A DNA stretch of 64,000 nucleotides from CBDHEY01 sp965262305 (GTDB lineage: Bacteria; Pseudomonadota; Gammaproteobacteria; Pseudomonadales; Cellvibrionaceae), in NCBI GenBank assembly GCA_965262305.1, contig CBDHEY010000004.1, forward strand, positions 1,116,001-1,180,000. The letters are read 5' to 3'. Of the stretch, positions 8,342 to 16,640 are shown one piece after another. The translations under genes were made by a program, and so were the position numbers. A model generated the notes under the pieces. That model was given only the letters and a program-made list of their open reading frames with translations. It was not told the origin of the DNA and searched no databases. Within the stretch, counting starts at the first letter, position 1, and every line of letters begins with the position of its first letter.

Positions 8342-10321
8342 TTGCGACTTTACTGCACCCTAAATACACCTTTTATTTGGATTATTGTTATTCCAATGGT
8401 GTATTGGATGTTTTTTCAATCGAGTCGAGCTAACGCGCTTTCGAAAGATACAGAACAGGTAGAAGTCGTTGGTTCGCAGCTCCCAGTTAATACGAGCATT
8501 ACTCAAGTTGATCTTGATGTTTATACTGGATTTCCGAAAATTCTTGAGCGGTCCGCTTTTGAAAATAATTTTTCAGAGCTTTCAGACCTAATTGGCCACC
8601 TAAACGGTGTTCAGGTGAATCAAACTAGCGGCGTTGGATCATATTCTAGTACCTCAATTCGAGGTGCGAGCGGTAAGCAGGTTAATTATTTTCTAGATGG
8701 AATGTTATTAAATTTACCCAACTCCGGTTTTGCGAATGTTTCAATACCCACCTCGTTGATCGAAATTGTAGAAGTATTTCCGGACTTTACCCCTATACAA
8801 CTACCAAGTGCTAACTTAGGTGGCGCTATTAATTTTAGATCGCGCTACTTTTCTCCTGAAGAGTTGGGAGGGCAAGTAAAAATGGGTGTGGGTTCTTTCT
8901 CAGAGAGAAATTTCGAAGTTAGTGGTTGGGCAAGTTTTTCAAATTGGCAATCATTATTTGCTGCCTCTTCAATCGATGCGGAAAATGACTATCCTGTTGA
9001 TGAAGACTTATTTGCCACTAATAGCCGCCGTCGAATTAACGATGGTTTCTCTCAAGATAGTTTTATTCTTAAATCCGCTAAAAATTTTTCGTCACTAAAA
9101 ATTAATAATTTAATTCAGTACATCTCTAGCGAAAAGGAAATACCTACAGAGAATAATCGACTAATCGATGATGCTAGAACAGAAGATCAGAATTTTCGAG
9201 TGCAATCGGTACTAGACTACACATTATCAAATTGGCACTTTTCAAATCGTTTTTTTTACCTAAATAGCTATTCTCGGTTTACAGACTTATCTGGCGTTTC
9301 CGGTACTGTAGGGCTTAGTCGAGATGAAAATAAAACCTCAGTTAAACAGTTTGGGCTTTTTAATTTAATTGCAAAACCCTATGGGAACCATCTTTTTCAG
9401 GCGAGTTTTGAAGTATCCGAAAGTGAGCTCGATCAAGAAGATCAGCTTAGGTCGCGAACTCTTTCGCAAGGTGAACGTAGGAGCTTTCTGGCTGGGTTGT
9501 CTAACGATTGGCGTATAACGGAGTGGTGGTTATTTAATTTAACGTATCGTTACTACCTCGTTAATGACGATATAGATTTTCTTGATCGCGGAACTGAACC
9601 CGAATCTCGGATAAATACATCATCTTACCAAATTGGAATGCAGTGGGAACTAAGCCGCTCTTTTAAGTTGTTGACAAACTTTGCAAAACAGGTGCGCGTT
9701 CCAACAGTGTATGAAAAATATGGTAGCCAAGGAACGTTCGTAAGCGATCCGGAATTGCGTCATGAACGTGCAACAGTTTTTGATTTTGGTTTTCGATTTT
9801 CAGGCAATACCTTGTCTGCAGATATGGGAGTCTTTTATAAGGAAATAGATGATGGAATTTTCTTTATCTATTCACAAGGTGTGGCGAGTCCAGAAAATGC
9901 CGAAGCGGTTGAGCTAGGTGGCATCGAGTCTAGGGTTACCTGGACCCCAATTGAATGGCTTAGATTATCAGGACAAATATCGTTTCTTGATAGTCAAAAC
10001 AACTCCGCATTGCCAGATCGAAGAGGTAATGAAATTCCTGGTATTTATCACCAGGAGTTTGGTCTTGACGCAAATATTTTATTCGATCGGTTTAGTTTTG
10101 GAATCGCATATTTTCAGTCAGACGAACTTTATTTTAATCCTCAAAAAAATGAACGCGCTGATCAAAAGCGAGAATTAAATGTAAATGTTTTGTATCACAC
10201 AGATCGCTACACCATCGATTTTTTAGCTCGAAATCTCTTTGATGAAAATTATATCGCATTCTATGATCTCCCATCCCCTGGTCGATCATATCAATTAACT
10301 TTAAAAATTAACTTTTACTAA
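8342..10321 (+). CDS. btuB: TonB-dependent outer-membrane receptor, vitamin B12 (BtuB-like)
   Basis: Outer-membrane barrel importing cobalamins with energy from TonB-ExbBD. 659 residues: N-terminal hydrophobic signal, a TonB-box-like QVEVVG stretch near 40, a plug domain (about 65-180) with SIRGASGKQVNYFLDG and LPSANLGGAINF, and a long beta-barrel ending in an aromatic residue after LTLKINFY. Specificity is inferred from the riboswitch just upstream and the B12 genes downstream. TTG at 8342 has GAGAG upstream; an in-frame ATG at 8396 would give a shorter signal peptide. The first gene of a likely operon through 16491. Confidence 0.85.
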   Translation: MRLYCTLNTPFIWIIVIPMVYWMFFQSSRANALSKDTEQVEVVGSQLPVNTSITQVDLDVYTGFPKILERSAFENNFSELSDLIGHLNGVQVNQTSGVGSYSSTSIRGASGKQVNYFLDGMLLNLPNSGFANVSIPTSLIEIVEVFPDFTPIQLPSANLGGAINFRSRYFSPEELGGQVKMGVGSFSERNFEVSGWASFSNWQSLFAASSIDAENDYPVDEDLFATNSRRRINDGFSQDSFILKSAKNFSSLKINNLIQYISSEKEIPTENNRLIDDARTEDQNFRVQSVLDYTLSNWHFSNRFFYLNSYSRFTDLSGVSGTVGLSRDENKTSVKQFGLFNLIAKPYGNHLFQASFEVSESELDQEDQLRSRTLSQGERRSFLAGLSNDWRITEWWLFNLTYRYYLVNDDIDFLDRGTEPESRINTSSYQIGMQWELSRSFKLLTNFAKQVRVPTVYEKYGSQGTFVSDPELRHERATVFDFGFRFSGNTLSADMGVFYKEIDDGIFFIYSQGVASPENAEAVELGGIESRVTWTPIEWLRLSGQISFLDSQNNSALPDRRGNEIPGIYHQEFGLDANILFDRFSFGIAYFQSDELYFNPQKNERADQKRELNVNVLYHTDRYTIDFLARNLFDENYIAFYDLPSPGRSYQLTLKINFY

Positions 10322-10334
10322 AAAAGGTAAAGCT

Positions 10335-11642
10335 GTGAATAATTATTTTAAAAAATTAAGTATTATATTTTTGGCTGTCATCCTGGTTGCTTGTGGTGGT
10401 GATGACAATAACGAAAATGAAAACAATGGCAATGGCAATGGCAATGGCAATGGCAATGGCAATGCCAGTCAGATCGCAGTAGTGCAAACGGTTGCTTCCG
10501 ATTTTTCTGGCAGCAATGTACAAACAATCGATATGGAAACCTTTGAAGTAAGCGAAGGGCTTTTGCCAAGAGTTGAAAGCGATTACTTTTTAGAAGCCAG
10601 TGAAGACACTGTTTTCCAAATTGGTCGTTTCAATATTGACGTGATTAGTGCTTATGATGAGCAAAGCATTACCGCTAATTCTGAACTCTATGAATACTCA
10701 TTATTAGAATCACCGGAAGATTCAACATCAAATATTCATGCTATGGCGATAGTTTCAGACACCAAAGCTTATCTTATTCCGTATGGCACAAACACTGTTT
10801 GGATTGTGAATCCCTCGGCGGAAACTGAAGAAGAATTTCAAATTGGTGAATTGGATCTATCTCCCTATGCGGATTCTGATGGATTAGTTGAAGCCGAAGA
10901 CGCGATTATTGTCGATGGTTTCTTGTATATTGCAATGCAACGTTTAGATCGAATCAACGGTTTTTCTCCTGTGGCTAATTCTACTTGGGTAGCTGTTTTC
11001 GATACTTCTACGGATGAAGAAATTGATACCAACCTTAATGACAGTGCAGATAATTTAAAAGGAATTGAATTGGATATTCAAAACCTACAAAATTTTTCTT
11101 ATCAAGAAGACGCAGGGTTATTTTTGCAGGGGCTCGGAGATGCTTTCGGAGGATTTAACGATCGCCCAGTTTCATACGAAGGTGGTATTGTTAAGATAGA
11201 TACGATTGATTTTTCAGTGGAGCTTATTATTGATGACGGTACAGCAGACGAGCATCTATATGATTATATTGCAAATGCGGTAGTTTCGGGCGAGGAAGTA
11301 GGTTATTTCGTAGGTTTAGCCGGTTTTCAAAATACAACACTTTATCGTTTTAACCCTCAAACTGGCGATGTATTCCGCGTAGAGGGCGACCTATTTAATA
11401 ATGTGGATATCACTGCGTTGCAAGTCGCTCCAAATGGCGAACTTTGGGTTGGTATTGGTTTTCAGCCAATTCAAGATGCTGATGATATATTACCTCAGAT
11501 AGTGCGTTTAGATACGTCTGAAATTATTATTACAGACGGCGCTGAAGGGGAAACACCTACAGTGTCGCATCTTAATTTAGAAAGTATTTTGTTATTGCAA
11601 AACCCAACTGTTGTTCGCTTTCTAGACGTTGAAGAAGGTTAA
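10335..11642 (+). CDS. Predicted beta-propeller lipoprotein next to BtuB
   Basis: 435-residue lipoprotein: signal peptide with lipobox LVAC (Cys20), then an Asp/Asn-rich stretch and a (Asn-Gly) repeat linker encoded by six perfect AATGGC units (10425-10460), then a repetitive beta-rich domain with recurrent patterns such as DGFLYIAMQRLDR, STWVAVFDT, TLYRFNPQTGDVF and GELWVGIGF that suggest propeller blades. Position directly after the BtuB-like receptor and before cobO suggests a surface B12-capture partner, analogous to BtuG of Bacteroidetes; this role is inference. GTG start at 10335 follows AAAGGT. Confidence 0.7.
   Translation: MNNYFKKLSIIFLAVILVACGGDDNNENENNGNGNGNGNGNGNASQIAVVQTVASDFSGSNVQTIDMETFEVSEGLLPRVESDYFLEASEDTVFQIGRFNIDVISAYDEQSITANSELYEYSLLESPEDSTSNIHAMAIVSDTKAYLIPYGTNTVWIVNPSAETEEEFQIGELDLSPYADSDGLVEAEDAIIVDGFLYIAMQRLDRINGFSPVANSTWVAVFDTSTDEEIDTNLNDSADNLKGIELDIQNLQNFSYQEDAGLFLQGLGDAFGGFNDRPVSYEGGIVKIDTIDFSVELIIDDGTADEHLYDYIANAVVSGEEVGYFVGLAGFQNTTLYRFNPQTGDVFRVEGDLFNNVDITALQVAPNGELWVGIGFQPIQDADDILPQIVRLDTSEIIITDGAEGETPTVSHLNLESILLLQNPTVVRFLDVEEG
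10425..10460 (+). repeat. Six tandem AATGGC hexamers inside the lipoprotein gene
   Basis: Six perfect copies of AATGGC, followed by AATGCC, encode an Asn-Gly repeat between the lipid-anchored N-terminus and the folded domain. Because the unit is six bases, slippage would change linker length without shifting frame. Confidence 0.9.
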
Positions 11643-11647
11643 TTGTT

Positions 11648-12262
11648 ATGTCGCAAGACGGTATCAATAAAAACGAAAAACACAAAAGCGCGATGCAAAA
11701 ACAAAAGGCTAAAGTAGATGCAAATATTGAAGCAGCATCTACTGAGCGTGGAGTATCCATTTTGTTAACCGGTAATGGTAAGGGAAAATCCAGTTCGGCA
11801 TTTGGTATGGTCATGCGAGCGCTTGGTTATGGGCAAAAAGTTGGGGTTGTTCAGTTTATTAAAGGTCAACAGCTATCTGGTGAGGAGATCTACTTAAAAG
11901 ATTATTGTAAACAAGTCGACTTCTATCAGATGGGGACGGGTTTTACTTGGAATACACAAGACCGAGAAGCTGACATCGCAGCTGCAAAAAAAACCTGGTC
12001 AGTGGCGTTACCTATGCTACAAGATTCAAACTACCAGCTCGTTGTTCTTGATGAGCTTACTTATATGATCGCTTACAGTTATTTGAATGAAGACGATATT
12101 ATAAGTGTAATTCAAAGTCGCCCGGTAGATCAAAGCGTCGTGGTCACAGGGCGAGGTGGAGGGAAAAAATTACAGGATATTATGGATACCGTCTCCGACG
12201 TTAAAGAGGTTAAACATGCCTTTAAAGCTGGAATCAAAGCGCGAAAGGGGGTTGATTATTGA
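11648..12262 (+). CDS. cobO: Cob(I)yrinic acid a,c-diamide adenosyltransferase
   Basis: Adenosylates corrinoids at cobalt, making the coenzyme form. The 204-residue protein has a basic N-terminal arm, the P-loop LLTGNGKGKSSSAFG (near residue 38), VVQFIKGQ, and VVLDELTYMI (Walker B). Closest to the CobO/BtuR family. ATG six bases after the lipoprotein stop; it overlaps the cobQ start by one base (TGATG), indicating coupled translation. Confidence 0.93.
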   Translation: MSQDGINKNEKHKSAMQKQKAKVDANIEAASTERGVSILLTGNGKGKSSSAFGMVMRALGYGQKVGVVQFIKGQQLSGEEIYLKDYCKQVDFYQMGTGFTWNTQDREADIAAAKKTWSVALPMLQDSNYQLVVLDELTYMIAYSYLNEDDIISVIQSRPVDQSVVVTGRGGGKKLQDIMDTVSDVKEVKHAFKAGIKARKGVDY

Positions 12263-13725
12263 TGAAGCAACAGTTGATGATTCAAGGCACAACATCCGAT
12301 GCCGGAAAGTCAACGCTTGTTGCGGGTCTTTGTCGTATCTTACAACGGCGATCAATTAAAGTTGCCCCTTTTAAACCTCAAAATATGGCATTGAATAGTG
12401 CTGTCACATCTGATGGTGGAGAGATAGGTCGAGCTCAGGCTCTGCAAGCGCTAGCTGCGTCTATTCCACCAACAGTGCATATGAATCCTATTTTATTAAA
12501 ACCATCAACGGATACAAATGCGCAAATAATTGTGCAAGGGAAGGCGTTGAGTCACATTGAAGCCAAGCAATATCAGGACTTCAAGAAAAAAGCATTGCCC
12601 TACGTTTTGGATTCATACTCAAAACTTAAAGAAGAGTATGAGGTTATCATTACTGAAGGTGCGGGTAGCCCAGCGGAAATTAACCTTCGTGAAAATGATA
12701 TTGCTAATATGGGATTTGCTGAAGTGGTCGATTGTCCAGTTGTCATTGTTGCGGATATTGATCGAGGCGGTGTTTTTGCACATCTAGTGGGAACATTAGA
12801 ATTACTATCAGAATCTGAACGAAACCGAGTGAGTGGATTTATTATTAACCGGTTTCGTGGTGATATTAGTTTACTTCGTTCTGGATTAACTTGGCTTGAA
12901 CAAAAAACGAATAAACCAGTATTAGGCGTCGTTCCCTATATTAAAAATTTGTATCTGGACCAAGAAGATGCCATCGAAGTAGAACAGCAGCTTGAAAAAA
13001 ACTACGAAACCTTGCAAGTTGTGGTCCCAGTACTTTCTCGGATAAGCAACCACACAGACTTTGATGCGCTAAGATATAATCCGAGTGTAACACTGACGTT
13101 TTGTGATTTAGATAATTTTCCTAGACATGCAGATTTGATTGTATTACCTGGTACCAAGAATGTAAGAAATGATCTCCAGTTATTAAAAAATAGCGGCTGG
13201 GAATCTTTACTTCGAAGGCACTTGCGTTATGGTGGAAAATTGATGGGAATTTGTGGCGGTTATCAGATGTTGGGAAAACGTATCTCTGATCCAGAAGGTG
13301 TAGAGAGCGACCCTGGTGATTCTTGTGGTTTTGGCTTTTTAGATTGCGAAACCCGTTTAGAGTCAGAGAAAAAGTTATCTAACACCAATGCACAATTATT
13401 AATAGTGAGCGGCGAAAATGAATTTCACGGTTACGAAATACATTGCGGTGTGACTCATTCAAATGAGAAACCCTTTGCCAAATTACTTAAGAATAAAAAG
13501 CTGGATGGTGCTGTTTCTGCCGATGGTCAAATTATAGGAACCTATTTGCATGGTGTTTTTGATGATAAAGAAAGTGCAGATGCACTCCTTGAGTGGGCTG
13601 GATTGCGCAGCTCAACCTCAGTTTCTATGGGCAGCTTAAGAGAAAAAGAAATAGATCGCTTAGCTGATACACTTGAAGCCCATTTAGATCTGAAAGAAAT
13701 GTTCCCGAGATACTTTGTTGATTAA
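12262..13725 (+). CDS. cobQ: Cobyric acid synthase, glutamine-hydrolysing
   Basis: Amidates four side chains of adenosyl-cobyrinic acid a,c-diamide using glutamine and ATP. N-terminal dethiobiotin-synthetase-like domain with MIQGTTSDAGKSTLVAG and KPQNMALNS; VIITEGAGSPAEINL near 130; C-terminal glutamine amidotransferase with nucleophile Cys in GICGGYQMLG and a late YLHGVFDD histidine. 487 residues, normal for CobQ. ATG at 12262 overlaps the cobO stop; a TTG one codon earlier is unlikely. No cobinamide-phosphate guanylyltransferase, cobalamin synthase or cobD is visible nearby. Confidence 0.95.
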   Translation: MKQQLMIQGTTSDAGKSTLVAGLCRILQRRSIKVAPFKPQNMALNSAVTSDGGEIGRAQALQALAASIPPTVHMNPILLKPSTDTNAQIIVQGKALSHIEAKQYQDFKKKALPYVLDSYSKLKEEYEVIITEGAGSPAEINLRENDIANMGFAEVVDCPVVIVADIDRGGVFAHLVGTLELLSESERNRVSGFIINRFRGDISLLRSGLTWLEQKTNKPVLGVVPYIKNLYLDQEDAIEVEQQLEKNYETLQVVVPVLSRISNHTDFDALRYNPSVTLTFCDLDNFPRHADLIVLPGTKNVRNDLQLLKNSGWESLLRRHLRYGGKLMGICGGYQMLGKRISDPEGVESDPGDSCGFGFLDCETRLESEKKLSNTNAQLLIVSGENEFHGYEIHCGVTHSNEKPFAKLLKNKKLDGAVSADGQIIGTYLHGVFDDKESADALLEWAGLRSSTSVSMGSLREKEIDRLADTLEAHLDLKEMFPRYFVD

Positions 13726-13730
13726 CTTCC

Positions 13731-14813
13731 ATGAAAGTCAAATCACGTCGTCAATATCATGCAAGCAGAAGAGAAAAAAACATTACGATGTATTTCTCTA
13801 TACTAATTTTGGTACTACCCATACTTTTTTTCGTATCTATATCTTTAGGTCCTGTTAAAATCCCAATCAGTGACATGGTTTCCGTGTTGATCGGTTTTGA
13901 AAACATAAACGAGCAGTCTACACAAATTATTAAAGAAATTCGTTTGCCTCGCGCGGTTCTCGCGATCTTGGTCGGTGCGACGCTTGCGATCTGCGGTGCG
14001 GCTTCTCAAGGGTTGTTTCGCAATCCTCTCGCCGACCCTTCATTAACCGGTGTTACGGCTGGTGCTTCTTTGGGCGGAGCTTTCATCTTTTTTGCCAGCG
14101 CGAACTTTGTTGGACTTTATTCTTTTTCAATGTTTTCTTTGGTATCTTTTGGCGCTTTCATCGGTGGTATGATTTCAGCTTGGTTGGTATATCGATTCTC
14201 AACCTCTCCTTTTGGGACATCCGTGGCTACCATGTTGCTCATAGGTATTGGGCTGGGTGCACTGACATCCAGTGCCATAGGCTTTATTCAATTTTTTTCG
14301 AGCGATACTGTTTTTCGCCAAATAAGTCTTTGGCAAATGGGTGGATTACAAGGCGCAAACTTTTTTCAAGTGATTATGGCCGGTGTGATATTGTCAATCA
14401 TTGTGAAGATTATTTATAGCAATGGAACCGCGCTTAATGTTTTTCTTTTGGGAGAGTCAGAAGCGCGATACTTAGGGATTAATATTGATGGGGTAAAACG
14501 AACGCTTTTAATTTGCATTGCGCTAGGTATGGGGATTTGTGTCGCGCTTTCTGGGGTGATTGCTTTTGTTGGTTTAGTTGTACCGCATATTTGCCGCTTG
14601 CTCATTGGACCTGACCACAAAAAATTAATTCCTCTTTCTGGATTGATGGGGGCTTGTTTGTTGCTCGTATCGGATATTTTTGCGCGATTTCTATTTGCGC
14701 CAGCCGAGATTCCTATTGGGCTGATCACGGCAGCTTTTGGAGCGCCAATTTTTATTTTTCTCTTGATGCGAGGGGGTTTTAATTCTAATCAAAGAGAGGT
14801 GGGGCTTAATTAA
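13731..14813 (+). CDS. btuC: FecCD-family ABC permease, probable cobalamin importer BtuC
   Basis: 360 residues with about ten membrane segments and the FecCD family motifs RLPRAVLAILVGATLAICGAA near 70, NPLADPSLTGVTAGA near 100, GVIAFVGLVVPHICR near 275. It forms the inner-membrane channel with the ATPase at 14820. The basic N-terminus (KVKSRRQYHASRREK) is longer than usual. B12 specificity is inferred from the riboswitch and the cob genes; iron-siderophore permeases share this family. Confidence 0.88.
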   Translation: MKVKSRRQYHASRREKNITMYFSILILVLPILFFVSISLGPVKIPISDMVSVLIGFENINEQSTQIIKEIRLPRAVLAILVGATLAICGAASQGLFRNPLADPSLTGVTAGASLGGAFIFFASANFVGLYSFSMFSLVSFGAFIGGMISAWLVYRFSTSPFGTSVATMLLIGIGLGALTSSAIGFIQFFSSDTVFRQISLWQMGGLQGANFFQVIMAGVILSIIVKIIYSNGTALNVFLLGESEARYLGINIDGVKRTLLICIALGMGICVALSGVIAFVGLVVPHICRLLIGPDHKKLIPLSGLMGACLLLVSDIFARFLFAPAEIPIGLITAAFGAPIFIFLLMRGGFNSNQREVGLN

Positions 14814-14819
14814 CTGCGT

Positions 14820-15623
14820 ATGTCTCTACTAGAGTTAAAAAATGTTTCTGTTCAATTGAGCGGGAATAAAGCACTTTTATCTAATCTAGATATTTCTTTG
14901 GAGTCTGGCGGTTTATATTGTGTTCTTGGTCCTAATGGCGCAGGCAAATCCAGTATATTAAAAACTATCGGGGGCGAGTTTTCCAAAAACATTGTGAGTG
15001 GAGAAATAACCTATCAAGCTAAGACGTTAGATCTCTGGTCTGTTGATACCTTGGCAACCCAGCTAGCATTTTTACCTCAATTTAGTTCGCTCAATTTTCC
15101 ATTTTTTGTGGAAGAAATTGTTGCAATGGGTAGAATTCCTCATAACACGGGTAAGAATATTGATCAATTTATTGTTGATAAGTGTATAAAAATATTTGAT
15201 CTGGATTTTTTACGAGGCAGAATTTATCCATCCTTATCTGGAGGGGAAAAACAACGCGTTCAATTGGCAAGAGTGCTCTGTCAGATTTGGTGTGACGATC
15301 AGTATTCAGGACAACTACTCATGCTAGACGAACCGACTTCGTCATTAGATATCGCTCATCAACACAGTTTGTTGTCGCAGTTACAGAAGTTGTCAGATCG
15401 AGGGTTATGCGTTTTAGCTGTAATGCACGACCTTAATCTGGCGTTCCAGTATGCGAATAAAATTTTACTAATTAAAGATGGTCATTGTATCGCACGTGGT
15501 GATGCTAAGTATTTAGTCGAAGATGGTACTGTATCTTCTCTATTTAATATTGATGCTCGAATTATAGTCGATGAAATATCTGGTGAAAGTCAGCTAGTAA
15601 CTTCAAGTTGCAAGGAAAGGTAG
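14820..15623 (+). CDS. btuD: ABC transporter ATPase, probable cobalamin importer BtuD
   Basis: 267-residue ATPase with Walker A GPNGAGKSS, Q-loop region FLPQFSS, signature LSGGEKQRV, Walker B LLMLDEPTSSLD and H-loop MHDLN, all intact. Iron/B12-type importer subunit by its pairing with a FecCD permease six bases upstream. The gene for the binding protein begins two bases after its stop. Confidence 0.9.
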   Translation: MSLLELKNVSVQLSGNKALLSNLDISLESGGLYCVLGPNGAGKSSILKTIGGEFSKNIVSGEITYQAKTLDLWSVDTLATQLAFLPQFSSLNFPFFVEEIVAMGRIPHNTGKNIDQFIVDKCIKIFDLDFLRGRIYPSLSGGEKQRVQLARVLCQIWCDDQYSGQLLMLDEPTSSLDIAHQHSLLSQLQKLSDRGLCVLAVMHDLNLAFQYANKILLIKDGHCIARGDAKYLVEDGTVSSLFNIDARIIVDEISGESQLVTSSCKER

Positions 15624-15624
15624 A

Positions 15625-16491
15625 ATGAATAAAGTTTTTTTAAATTTACTTTTTGTCTTCTTTTTTTACGCTTCGAGCTTAGCATATTCTAATATAGAGG
15701 TGATGGACTACACGGGTAAAAAAATTCAATTAAATAAACCTGCTATGCGTATTATTGCGCTCGCTCCTCACATTGTAGAAAATACCTTTTCAGCTGGTGC
15801 TATTGGAAAACTCGTCGGTGTGGTTGAACATAGTGACTTTCCGTCTTATGCGAAAACATTACCAATTGTTGGTGGTTACAATAGTTACAATATTGAAAAA
15901 ATGCTATCGCTAAATCCCGATTTGATTTTAGCTTGGCGATCTGGAACACCAGTATCTGTGTATGAAAAACTCAGAAGTTTTGGTATTCCTGTATATATTG
16001 ATGAGCCCAAAACCCTAGAAGACATTGTAAAGTCAATTACTGATATTTCAGTTTTAGCTGGTACAGAGAGTCAAGCGGAAAAAGCTATAAGAAAATTTGA
16101 AGTTGATCTCAATCTTCTCGAGTCTAAAAAAGATAAAAGGGACGTGCCTGTTTTCCACCAAATATGGTCCAACCCCCTGCAAACATTAAATGGAGATCAT
16201 ATAGTAAGTGATATCATTCGACTCTGCGGAGGGGTTAATATTTTCAATGATGCAAAACCCATTGCCCCTCAAGTCAATATTGAATCGGTTTTGCGATATA
16301 ACCCTCAGATAATTTTTTCAAGTGCTTCTACTTCGGAAATAGATTGGAAGAGTCAGTGGCAGAAATGGCCAAACCTCTCGGCGGTGAAACATAATCGCCT
16401 GTACGATATTCATCCTGATCATATTCACAGACATTCTGCTAGGATATTGCTTGGCGCCAGTGTGATGTGTGAAGTCATAGATAGTATGTAA
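15625..16491 (+). CDS. btuF: Periplasmic cobalamin-binding protein, BtuF-like
   Basis: Signal peptide (about residues 1-21, ending SSLAYSN) and a two-lobe class III binding protein fold: IIALAPHIVENTFSAGAIGKLVGV near 45 and MLSLNPDLILAWRSGTP near 93 are typical of BtuF. 288 residues, close to the family's usual 245-270. It delivers B12 to BtuCD. Last gene of the riboswitch-led block. Confidence 0.88.
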   Translation: MNKVFLNLLFVFFFYASSLAYSNIEVMDYTGKKIQLNKPAMRIIALAPHIVENTFSAGAIGKLVGVVEHSDFPSYAKTLPIVGGYNSYNIEKMLSLNPDLILAWRSGTPVSVYEKLRSFGIPVYIDEPKTLEDIVKSITDISVLAGTESQAEKAIRKFEVDLNLLESKKDKRDVPVFHQIWSNPLQTLNGDHIVSDIIRLCGGVNIFNDAKPIAPQVNIESVLRYNPQIIFSSASTSEIDWKSQWQKWPNLSAVKHNRLYDIHPDHIHRHSARILLGASVMCEVIDSM

Positions 16492-16640
16492 CTGATGAAA
16501 AACTGTTATTTAGATCTCACTTTGCAAATAACTTAGAAGCTGGACTTTATTATCGATTCCCTAGTATTCTTTTAGTAAATACAGTCGTAATCTTTAGATA
16601 AGAACATACTTTGAGTATTCATTAATTTAAAAGGGACAAC

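Noticed and set aside
10378..10569. Reverse-strand frame rich in His-Cys repeats
   Set aside because: It is only the complement of the AATGGC tandem repeat inside the lipoprotein gene.
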